From positions 1 through 64,000 of the forward strand of contig JBDVMP010000072.1 in the NCBI GenBank assembly GCA_039970095.1: a stretch of DNA of 64,000 nt. Direction: 5' to 3'. The notes beneath the pieces were generated by a model. That model saw only the letters and a list, made by a program, of their open reading frames with translations, was not told where the DNA came from and made no database searches. Source of the stretch: JAMZMI01 sp039970095. GTDB taxonomy: Bacteria; Bacteroidota; Bacteroidia; Cytophagales; Cyclobacteriaceae. The stretch's first letter is position 1. Every line of letters starts with the position of its first letter. The translations under genes were made by a program, and so were the position numbers. This document shows positions 36,104 through 42,973 of the stretch, in pieces.

Positions 36104-36745
36104 ATGAAACAGATTGTTCCAACAAAAATAGTTGTAATACATGACGACATCTTTGATGAAGAGAATAACACTTCACCAATTATGGTGGCGTTAAAATTGA
36201 AGTATGGAGATGAAAATGTCTTACTTTTTAGACATTCTCAAAAAGGTCTGGATTATGTTTTACAAAATCTCGGTCAAAAAATGGTTGTGCTGCTAGATCG
36301 AAATTTTCATGATGGTAAAGAAATTGACGGCATAGAGGTCTTTGAAAAAATCAGGGAAGAAACATCATTAGTTTACGTGATTCTGGTAACAGTAAGTAAA
36401 ATCTCAGATATCGATGGAAATGTTTTAAAGAAGTTGATTAATAAGGATTTGTTCAAACTAGAAAGTTTTACCGCTGACTATACTAAAATTATTGAGCTCA
36501 TAGATGAAGCAGTAAGAATTTTGGATGTAAGAGTTGATGCTGTAATCGAAGATTGGATTGTAAGGCATCCAATTGAAAAACGTAATCAGGTGATTTTGAA
36601 AACGAAAGAAGGACAGTCATATACCATGAACGACTTACTTGAAAGTATAAGAAGGCAGACAGAAATTGGGACAGAGTTTGAAAAGAATTTATTAAAGCTT
36701 GCAATTGAATTATTCAGTCGACAAAAGTTAAAGATTGATGATTGA
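36104..36745 (+). CDS. stand-alone receiver-domain protein
   Basis: The 213-residue protein has a receiver-like fold: KIVVIHDDIFDE with acidic Asp14/Asp15, phospho-acceptor candidate Asp65 in MVVLLDRNFHDG, GIEVFEKIRE, and VYVILVTVSK with Thr96. An alpha-helical C-terminal part (about 145-213) holds no HTH that I can see. It starts directly at the kinase stop and overlaps the caspase-like gene, so it most likely relays phosphate from the dual-ATPase protein to that effector. The conserved receiver Lys is not clearly placed. Confidence 0.7.
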   Translation: MKQIVPTKIVVIHDDIFDEENNTSPIMVALKLKYGDENVLLFRHSQKGLDYVLQNLGQKMVVLLDRNFHDGKEIDGIEVFEKIREETSLVYVILVTVSKISDIDGNVLKKLINKDLFKLESFTADYTKIIELIDEAVRILDVRVDAVIEDWIVRHPIEKRNQVILKTKEGQSYTMNDLLESIRRQTEIGTEFEKNLLKLAIELFSRQKLKIDD

Positions 36746-37370
36746 TGTTATTGTTGGCTATGATGACAATGATTCGGAGCTAGGAGGTTATTTTGAATTA
36801 AGTTTTAAGGAATTTGAAGATGCTTGTTCCTCAGTAAATGACTTAAATGTGACATCAATTGCGGGTCTTGACTGTACTCAAGAAGTTCTGAAAGAAACCG
36901 TTGATTCCTTAGACCAAAATAGGTTTGTTTTTGTAGGCTTACTCCATGGTAACGATGAGCAGCTATTAACTGACAATGATGTATTCGTTGATGTCGAGGA
37001 TATCGATCATTTAAGCAATTCTTTTTTCTTTAGCCCTTCATGTAGCACTGCAAATAAACTAGGCTCTGAATTGATAGATAAGGGTTGTTTATGCTTTATT
37101 GGGTGTATTCGCGAAACTTATGCGACATATGAAGACTATTACGACATCTATATAAAATGTGAAACCGAATGTTTAAGATGTTTCCTGGTTACAGGTGTTT
37201 CAATTGAATCATCCTACAACCAGATGATGAGCTTATTTGATGAGCAGATAGCTTTGTTAAGTGAAGAAAATGATGAAATACTTGTTGCAATGGAGCTTAT
37301 AGGAAACAGGGATTCATTTGTGATAATGGGAAATAGAGAATTAAGAAAATCTGACTTGGTATCAAGCTAG
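36738..37370 (+). CDS. caspase/gingipain-like cysteine protease candidate
   Basis: From ATG 36738 (ATG 36735 also possible) the product is 210 residues. VFVGLLHGNDEQ places His70-Gly71 after a beta-strand, and FFFSPSCSTANKLG places Cys102 after the next one. KGCLCFIGCIRETYATYEDYY then resembles the segment following the Cys in C25/CHAT-type clan CD proteases. The His-Gly/Cys spacing of 32 residues fits that fold. It is the last gene of the methyltransferase operon and overlaps the receiver gene by 8 nt. I infer a signal-controlled protease effector; the substrate is unknown. Confidence 0.65.
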   Translation: MIDVIVGYDDNDSELGGYFELSFKEFEDACSSVNDLNVTSIAGLDCTQEVLKETVDSLDQNRFVFVGLLHGNDEQLLTDNDVFVDVEDIDHLSNSFFFSPSCSTANKLGSELIDKGCLCFIGCIRETYATYEDYYDIYIKCETECLRCFLVTGVSIESSYNQMMSLFDEQIALLSEENDEILVAMELIGNRDSFVIMGNRELRKSDLVSS

Positions 37371-38125
37371 ATCTCTATTTATTATGTTATGTTAAGTAGA
37401 ATCAGATCTTCGTCATGGCGGGCGGGTAAGGCTAGGCGCCCCCGACAAAATACCGAGGGTGCGGTGGGCTGTGAGTTGGGAGTGATTATTTTGGCGAAAC
37501 GTCGCACCGCTAGATTTTTGCAGGATTTGTGTCAAAATCACGTGTTGGTCTGGCGGGTTAGCTGGATTGATTTTGACTAGAATTTTTGAATACTTTTTTT
37601 TCAATGAAAAAAGTATTTGCCTGTCGGATTGCCGCATCACCGACACGAGGGCATCAAGCGAACACAGATGAAAGAAAACTGACCTGTGAGCTGTACTGCA
37701 AGTAGCAAGGAGATTGCCACGTCATTTATCCTTCGATAAACTCAGGACGACATTCCTCGCAATGACGAGGTTTATTGAGGGCTGTGCTGTGAGCCAACAG
37801 AGCGATGGTCAGCAAGGCTAGGCGCCCCCGTGTTCACAGCCAAATACCCGAGCCGCGTAGGCTAATCGCCGTGAGTGGCGTATTTGAAAACAAATCGTCC
37901 TGAGATGCAGATACTTGAAAATAGCGAGAAACTAAGCCTGGCAAATCTGTTGTGTGTGCGCTGCGCCTTCGCGTAGCTTCAGCGGAGCAAGGGTTGGAAA
38001 AAACTATTCTCGCGCGTTCCGCGAGCTATTCAGATTTTGCTACAAGCGTCTGTGAGATTCTCACGTCATCCCGAATACTTGGGATTCCTCAGAATGACGC
38101 TTGAGGATAAAAGTAGCTCGTGTGA
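37371..38125. other. repeat-rich non-coding DNA left of the transposon
   Basis: No credible gene is visible. It contains two GGCTAGGCGCCCCCG blocks (about 37430 and 37817), and a CCTTCGATAAACTCAGGACGACATT-like stretch near 37730 of the sort dispersed through many Bacteroidetes genomes. It also has a CGTCATCCCGAATACTTGGG / CCTCAGAATGACG inverted pair (38064-38099) and a strong hairpin at 37589. Frames in this GC-rich patch have no domain content. Confidence 0.55.
37589..37617. terminator. 11-bp-stem hairpin after the methyltransferase operon
   Basis: AATACTTTTTT pairs perfectly with AAAAAAGTATT around a 7-nt loop. Its A/T-rich arms give a T-run on either strand, so it could act in both directions. 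It lies about 220 bp past the caspase-like gene. Confidence 0.5.
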
Positions 38126-38180
38126 GGTGGAACAGTGCATTACCATTCCAAGTAAACTGGCCTTTTGGAGCACAAAGGTT
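38126..38180 (+). repeat. left terminal inverted repeat
   Basis: Reading inward: GTGGAACAGTGCAT, ten variable bases, AGTAAACTGG, then TTGGAGCACAAA. Against the reverse complement of the right end, 37 of 50 positions from 38131 match without gaps. The matches fall into blocks one helical turn apart, as expected for a transposase-bound end. The outermost base is uncertain by a few nucleotides. Confidence 0.8.
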
Positions 38181-38235
38181 TAAAGTTTTATGGAGTTAGT
38201 GCAGGAAGAATCGAAGTAAATGACAAGCATTCATC

Positions 38236-39564
38236 TCAAATTTGATTTTTCAAAAAAGCCAGTATGAGTTTGTGCATTGGGTTACCTTTAATCTGTTTGT
38301 CTTCAAGATCTTTTAGTGCACCTGAATAGAATTGAGGAAAGTCTTTATCTGATATATTCGAGCGAGTTTTCAGAAGTCTAACCGCCGCTTGTTCAAATTC
38401 GAATTCAGCAGATAGGTTTTCAAGTCTCCGGGTCAGTTTAGGAATTTCTAAAATCCTCTTACTGCCTATAAATACCATTGTTTGAAGAAATGAGAGATCC
38501 CGTTTCAAATCGTCACTCAAGTCCCTTTTGAATTCTGGAATTAGCTTTAAACATGTGTCATAATCCTTTTTCAAAAAACTAATAATTGCTTTATTGAATT
38601 GATTTCGTGGTAGGTATTCAGAAAGCCTTTCTTCATTAATTAATAATATCGGATTAGTGTATTTTTCCAAATCAGCGAAACTCTTTTTTTTCGAAAAGAC
38701 TTCCGAATCAAGTGATAGTGCTAAATCAAAAAGATGCTGTTCTAGAACAAGGGCAATTAAGGGAGAAGACCAATTGAAGGAATTTGGTCTGGACAGTTCC
38801 TGATATTTTGTATAGTCTCCGTGTTTTAGACACATAAAAGCGAGTTCTAACTGCAGCATCAAGTAATGATCAGGAGCAATATCCTTTTGGGATTTGGCGA
38901 GCTCTATTTGATTGCTTTTATGCATTACATAGGATTTGAAATCGTTTCTTTGTTTAGCATATTCAGCTAGTAGTTCAAAACCTAAATTTTTGGTTATATC
39001 ATAATGCCATGATTTATCCGTGGCAAAGTTGAAAATACTTTCCCCATGACTAAAGTATCCGGCAACAAAACCTTCTATTTCATCTAATTCCAATAGATCT
39101 GATCTGGAAGCAAGTGAGAACTTAACCTGGGCTAATCGGATAGATAAGGACACATCGTCGAAGAAGCGTGAAATTTTGTATTCACTTTTATACCATTTTT
39201 CTTCAAGCCCTCTGAGACGGAATGCGGCTTGGTTATAAAGTTCTAGTTCGCAGAGAGCTTCTACTTCATCAAGGTTTTCAGCAATTTCCAGTTGCCACTG
39301 TTTAAATTCTTTTTCACGGTTAATCTTGACAAGTTTTTTTAAAACGATTTTATATGTCTCATGCTTGTCATTATTCCAATCCTTGGATTTGAATTTAAAT
39401 TTATAGTGATCTAATTCGTCCGGGTCGTAATTATCTTGCAATGCATGGTTTATTTCTTGAACTAACCCCAAAAACCTTGATTTTTCTAATTTTTCTATGA
39501 GGCTATCATAATCTTTTGGCGGTAAAGCTTCTATTATCTCGCCTAGGTTCTTCAGGATATTCAT
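38236..39564 (-). CDS. hypothetical alpha-helical (TPR-like) protein
   Basis: I do not recognise this 442-residue protein. It is almost entirely predicted helix, with pairs of amphipathic helices such as LYNQAAFRLRGLEEKWY and YDTCLKLIPEFKRDLSDD that suggest degenerate TPR/solenoid repeats. It has no membrane segment and no catalytic motif. It is the leftmost gene of the transposon, transcribed toward the left end and alone, which is a typical accessory cargo position. Confidence 0.6.
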   Translation of the reverse strand: MNILKNLGEIIEALPPKDYDSLIEKLEKSRFLGLVQEINHALQDNYDPDELDHYKFKFKSKDWNNDKHETYKIVLKKLVKINREKEFKQWQLEIAENLDEVEALCELELYNQAAFRLRGLEEKWYKSEYKISRFFDDVSLSIRLAQVKFSLASRSDLLELDEIEGFVAGYFSHGESIFNFATDKSWHYDITKNLGFELLAEYAKQRNDFKSYVMHKSNQIELAKSQKDIAPDHYLMLQLELAFMCLKHGDYTKYQELSRPNSFNWSSPLIALVLEQHLFDLALSLDSEVFSKKKSFADLEKYTNPILLINEERLSEYLPRNQFNKAIISFLKKDYDTCLKLIPEFKRDLSDDLKRDLSFLQTMVFIGSKRILEIPKLTRRLENLSAEFEFEQAAVRLLKTRSNISDKDFPQFYSGALKDLEDKQIKGNPMHKLILAFLKNQI

Positions 39565-39711
39565 GTTGCAGATATTAAATGGATTAATGTTTTGATATTG
39601 TTAAAATAGCCAACCAAAAATTAAAAAACTGTCCTCAATGGGTTTAAACAATGATTATGAAGTTGCCGGTTTTCATATAGGAAATGTATAGTCAATAGTC
39701 TTTTAGCCTTC

Positions 39712-39719
39712 TAAGTTTG
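39712..39719 (+). promoter_or_regulatory. TAAGTTTG, -7 element of the 44-residue gene
   Basis: An exact TAnnTTTG match lies 28 bp before the ATG at 39748, allowing a leader of about 22 nt. No clear -33 TTG is seen. Confidence 0.4.
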
Positions 39720-39747
39720 GACCATGTTTAATTTAATTTATAATGTT

Positions 39748-39882
39748 ATGAGTTCTGATAGAAACCAAGCTGATTTAGATAATCACTCAAATCAGCTAAA
39801 CCCAAACAATGATGAGTTTTGGGGTAGTAGGGGTTATGACGAGCGTCCCGATAATTGGGAAGAGCTACATCTAAACCGGTAA
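39748..39882 (+). CDS. 44-residue conserved-looking small protein (NPNNDxxWxSRGYDERP)
   Basis: The short frame encodes a polar peptide ending in LNPNNDEFWGSRGYDERPDN and WEELHLNR. The NPNND-W-SRGYDERP core looks like a small-protein family I have seen scattered through Bacteroidetes, but I know no function for it. It is framed by its own -7 element at 39712 and a perfect hairpin terminator at 39889, so it appears to be an independent, expressed unit. No Cys, TM segment or signal peptide is present. Confidence 0.65.
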   Translation: MSSDRNQADLDNHSNQLNPNNDEFWGSRGYDERPDNWEELHLNR

Positions 39883-39888
39883 TGGAAT

Positions 39889-39912
39889 GAGCGAAATCTA
39901 TTGGTTTCGCTC
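39889..39912 (+). terminator. hairpin GAGCGAAA...TTTCGCTC
   Basis: A perfect 8-bp stem with an 8-nt loop starts 6 nt after the stop of the 44-residue gene and is followed by GTTTATT. It is a good intrinsic terminator. Confidence 0.7.
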
Positions 39913-40022
39913 GTTTATTCGACCTTTAGCTTGAGTGTATAAATTTAGTTTCCGTTATGTAATTAAAGAATTCAAATGTCTTTTTATCCTATTCCACTAT
40001 ATTGATAGTATAATTCAGACCC

Positions 40023-40244
40023 ATGAAACCCAAGCTTCAATACCAACTAGACATCACATCTATCCTTCTTCGTATATCAGGGTATGGTACAAGCTTCTTA
40101 ATTTTTCTGTCGACATACTGGTATATTCATGACAAAGTTTTTCTTGCAAAGTTTTCATTAATATCAGCGGAAGTTTTGATTGTGGCTTTTGTCTTGGTTC
40201 ACTTCAGGGCAAAGGCATTGATTAACAAAATATCGAAGGAATAG
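40023..40244 (+). CDS. small two-TM hypothetical protein
   Basis: The 73-residue product has two hydrophobic helices (about 12-32 and 42-60) and a basic end (RAKALINKISKE). No motif is recognised. It stands between the small-protein unit and the convergent metallophosphoesterase gene within the transposon cargo. It might be a toxin or holin-like membrane peptide, but nothing supports that beyond size. Confidence 0.45.
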   Translation: MKPKLQYQLDITSILLRISGYGTSFLIFLSTYWYIHDKVFLAKFSLISAEVLIVAFVLVHFRAKALINKISKE

Positions 40245-40362
40245 AATGTCGTAACCCTAACACTATTCTCATCATTTTATAAGCACTCTTTACATTCAGT
40301 TAAATAAAGCATATCATCAGGCAACTTTTTTCCCTTCCATAGGACACCTTATTATGCCTTTT

Positions 40363-41142
40363 TTAAACTTCAATGAATTTGCGTCTATTCAAATTCGCAT
40401 ATTCATCATTGGCCACATAACCCAGCATATTACAATGCATCCAGGTGTTTCCAATTTGAAACGAGTCGAATGAGATATGAGTATGACCCGATATCCAATG
40501 ATCAATAGCATATTGCTCGCACATCCACTCTAACTCAGCATGAAAGAATGATGATAAATCAAGTGGAAATTGAGGATACTGCGGTATCCATTTTTTATTG
40601 AATGGTGCAAAATGACTGACAATAATTGTCGTTCCATCAAAGGGTTTTTCAAGTTCTGATTTCAGATAGTCTAAACAATCATTATGGCATTGGTTAAACT
40701 GTTCGATTGTTAAAGGTTTCATGGAATTCCTTTCAAATCGGGTTCCGTAAAAGTCATTAATGTAACCCTTAATCAATGTCGATTTATCACTAGGAATGTG
40801 AGAGAATAATGTTGTGAAGAGAATTCGAACTTTATCAAAGAGGATCGTCTTGTTGTTCAAGTAGTAAACATTACTTCTTACCTCTTTTTTTAACGTAGGA
40901 AAGGAGTCAGAAATAGGGAAGTACTTTGCGTAGAATTCATGATTCCCAGGAACTATATACACCTCTTTAAAATCCTTTGACCATTGGTCAAAGACACTAT
41001 TTCCAAGATTGGAATCATTCAGATAGGTAATATCGCCAGCTAAAATCAAAATATCCGCCGAGGGAATCAAGGGAGATTTCTGAATATATGCCATGTTTAA
41101 TGGCATTTCGAGATGCAAGTCCGAGGCATATTGAATTTTCAT
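40363..41142 (-). CDS. calcineurin-like metallophosphoesterase
   Basis: The 259-residue enzyme carries the family motifs: YASDLHLE (Asp8, His10), LILAGDITYL (Asp of motif II), VPGNHEFY (Asn-His), IIVSHFAPF, and SGHTHISFD at about residue 215. It binds two metal ions and would hydrolyse a phosphoester, either nucleotide or nucleic acid. It is the third gene of a minus-strand operon with an RHH protein and a 72-residue protein, all with gaps under 10 bp. The substrate is unknown. Confidence 0.9.
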   Translation of the reverse strand: MKIQYASDLHLEMPLNMAYIQKSPLIPSADILILAGDITYLNDSNLGNSVFDQWSKDFKEVYIVPGNHEFYAKYFPISDSFPTLKKEVRSNVYYLNNKTILFDKVRILFTTLFSHIPSDKSTLIKGYINDFYGTRFERNSMKPLTIEQFNQCHNDCLDYLKSELEKPFDGTTIIVSHFAPFNKKWIPQYPQFPLDLSSFFHAELEWMCEQYAIDHWISGHTHISFDSFQIGNTWMHCNMLGYVANDEYANLNRRKFIEV

Positions 41143-41146
41143 AGTG

Positions 41147-41365
41147 TTATTTTTTGGAAACGCTTTCTAATTCGTTTTTATCGCGATCCACAAACTGAAC
41201 AAAGTACGGGTCAAAATATCTCAACTTTCCATCTTCAAGTTCAATAAGAGCTTTGGTCTCACTGTGGTATCCGGAAAGCATGTAGACAAATCTGTGAAAA
41301 TAGCCCTTTATCTTCTTGCCATTGCCACTGATTTCTACTGGTCGAAGGCTCAATTCTTTAATCAT
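41147..41365 (-). CDS. hypothetical 72-residue protein of the RHH/phosphoesterase operon
   Basis: The short protein (LRPVEISGNGKKIKGYFHRF ... LIELEDGKLRYFDPYFVQFV) looks like a small beta-rich domain. No family is recognised. Its placement 4 bp before the metallophosphoesterase and 7 bp after the RHH gene indicates co-transcription. It could regulate or target the enzyme. Confidence 0.6.
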   Translation of the reverse strand: MIKELSLRPVEISGNGKKIKGYFHRFVYMLSGYHSETKALIELEDGKLRYFDPYFVQFVDRDKNELESVSKK

Positions 41366-41372
41366 AGAGGAA

Positions 41373-41582
41373 TTACAAATTGCTCTTTATGTCTTCATTA
41401 ATTTCTTTTTGATGTTCTTTCATCCAATCCTCCAGAATATTGTTAACAAGAGTTGATATACCAATATTGTAGAAGTTGGAAGTCTTCTTATAGAAATCAT
41501 GTGTAGAAACCTTGATATTTATTGTTTTTGTCTTCTCTGATCCACGATCATCACTATACAAATATTTCTTAAATCCGCTCAT
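41373..41582 (-). CDS. ribbon-helix-helix-like regulator
   Basis: The 69-residue protein has a basic start, then KTKTINIKVSTHDFYKKTSN (beta-strand and helix 1) and ISTLVNNILEDWMKEH (helix 2), the outline of an RHH/Arc-type DNA binder. It leads the metallophosphoesterase operon and is divergent from the XRE gene at 41686; two inverted repeats lie between them. It probably regulates its own promoter. Confidence 0.6.
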   Translation of the reverse strand: MSGFKKYLYSDDRGSEKTKTINIKVSTHDFYKKTSNFYNIGISTLVNNILEDWMKEHQKEINEDIKSNL

Positions 41583-41625
41583 TAAGCACTTTTTGTGGAA
41601 AATATATAGAATTTATATTACATCT

Positions 41626-41683
41626 TAGCCTTTAGGCTATGGTATCGGTTCCGGGCTCTAAATAGCTTGCCCTTCAAGGCAAG
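41626..41683. promoter_or_regulatory. two inverted repeats between divergent RHH and XRE genes
   Basis: TAGCC-TTTA-GGCTA (41626-41639) and CTTGCC-cttcaa-GGCAAG (41666-41683) lie in the 103-bp divergent gap. The second ends 3 nt before the XRE start codon, so it could be an operator or could mask translation start. Confidence 0.5.
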
Positions 41684-41685
41684 AA

Positions 41686-41916
41686 ATGGAGGACTCGGAT
41701 ATCATAAAAGCGTTCGGCAAAATTCTGAAAACCCTAAGGGATGAAAAGGGGCTAAGTCAGGAAAAGCTTGCTCATTCAATTGGGTCCCACTTCACACATA
41801 TATCAAGGCTAGAGAACGGCCATAAACAACCTACATTGACTACCATATTTAAGATTGCTGAAGTTCTTGAGATTAAACCTGAAAAAGTAATAAGCCTTAT
41901 TAGAGAGTTATTATAA
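41686..41916 (+). CDS. XRE/HTH_3 transcriptional regulator
   Basis: The 76-residue protein is one HTH_3 domain: FGKILKTLRDEKGLSQEKLAHSIG, then FTHISRLENGHKQPTLTTIFKIAEVL. It is likely to bind one or both inverted repeats just upstream and to control the divergent operon. Its 3' end overlaps the convergent gene at 41911 by 6 nt. Confidence 0.88.
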   Translation: MEDSDIIKAFGKILKTLRDEKGLSQEKLAHSIGSHFTHISRLENGHKQPTLTTIFKIAEVLEIKPEKVISLIRELL

Positions 41917-42711
41917 ATTACTCTCATAGAAGCCCAATATGTCATCCTCTCTATTGACTAACGGATCTATCCAATCCGCTTTTTTAGAAATCCACTCACA
42001 TTCCTCTTCAGAAAGGGAATCGCTAGCAGTATTCAAGAATTCCCTAATCATTTGTGCCTTTTTCCACCGTTCGATATTAGAAAAGATGTTATTGAATCTG
42101 GACCATTCGTTATCTCTTATTCTTTGAAGTTCTCTTTGTTTGGCCTCTTCGATCTCTCTTAAACGTCTTTGTTCAGCGTACTTCTTATTTCTTTCAATCT
42201 CAGTTTCAGCATAAATTTCAAGTGTAGCCAAAATATTGAATATTTGATCTTCTATAGTTTTAGCACCATCATACCATTCACGTCCCCAAATCTCGTCTAG
42301 CTTGAAGCATAGTTTACCGGTAGGGGCTAGTTCCCTTGAGTTATGGCCAAGGGGCTGCTTTACTACTTTATACACTTCTCTAAGAGCAATATCAATTTCA
42401 ATGCCATCAATTATAATTCTTGTGGTAAAATCTACTACCTTGATAATATGACCTCTATTCTCCAGAAGCTTTATCAGTGTATCCATGAACAGTACGGCTC
42501 GATTGGAACGTGCTTTTGTAGTATTAACGCTAAGGTTTTTTCTAGACCTAACCATTCCAGGATTTTGCCAAGTTTCTGGTTTTTCGGCTTTCAAATGTTT
42601 TTTCAGCTGAATAATCAAATAATGAGGTCTACTGAGTCTTTCAGGGAATTTAAAGTCTATGGAATTCTTTAATTCCAATTCACGCTTTTGAATTAATTCT
42701 TTTGATAACAT
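41911..42711 (-). CDS. hypothetical protein with coiled coil
   Basis: The 266-residue protein has an N-terminal helical part (residues 1-80), a beta-rich middle with HIIKVVDFTTRIIIDGIEID, and a charged coiled coil (about 165-205: AETEIERNKKYAEQRRLREI). No family name comes to mind. It is divergent from the XRE-HsdR operon and sits directly beside its operator, so it may belong to the defence block. Confidence 0.6.
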   Translation of the reverse strand: MLSKELIQKRELELKNSIDFKFPERLSRPHYLIIQLKKHLKAEKPETWQNPGMVRSRKNLSVNTTKARSNRAVLFMDTLIKLLENRGHIIKVVDFTTRIIIDGIEIDIALREVYKVVKQPLGHNSRELAPTGKLCFKLDEIWGREWYDGAKTIEDQIFNILATLEIYAETEIERNKKYAEQRRLREIEEAKQRELQRIRDNEWSRFNNIFSNIERWKKAQMIREFLNTASDSLSEEECEWISKKADWIDPLVNREDDILGFYESNL

Positions 42712-42746
42712 GGCATTGCAAGTAATATTTCCTTAGTTTCACAAAC

Positions 42747-42763
42747 ATCTCACTATATGAGAT
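42747..42763. promoter_or_regulatory. ATCTCA-N5-TGAGAT operator candidate
   Basis: A perfect 6-bp dyad with a 5-nt spacer lies 16 bp before the XRE start at 42779 and 36 bp from the divergent gene. This suits autoregulation by the XRE protein that leads the restriction operon. Confidence 0.5.
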
Positions 42764-42778
42764 ACCCAGCCAAAGTAA

Positions 42779-42973
42779 ATGAACAGAATTAAGGAAGTCT
42801 TATCAGAAAAGGAAATGACTCAAACCTGGTTGTCCGAGATGCTAGGTAAAAGTTATAATATGGTCAATTCGTATGTTCAAAATAGGAGACAACCTAGTCT
42901 TGAAGATTTGAATAGAATAGCAGATATTCTTGATGTTGATGTGAAAGATTTAATTGTTAGCAGCAAAAAATGA
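42779..42973 (+). CDS. XRE-family controller of the restriction operon
   Basis: The 64-residue HTH_3 protein (IKEVLSEKEMTQTWLSEMLG, then YNMVNSYVQNRRQPSLEDLN) overlaps the HsdR start by 4 nt (ATGA). Small XRE proteins placed this way act as C-like controllers that delay or tune restriction after entry into a new host. That role is inferred from position. Confidence 0.88.
   Translation: MNRIKEVLSEKEMTQTWLSEMLGKSYNMVNSYVQNRRQPSLEDLNRIADILDVDVKDLIVSSKK

Noticed and set aside
37389..37646. Short open frames on both strands after the caspase-like gene
   Set aside because: They fall in a GC-rich repeat patch with Arg/Pro-rich translations and no start context.
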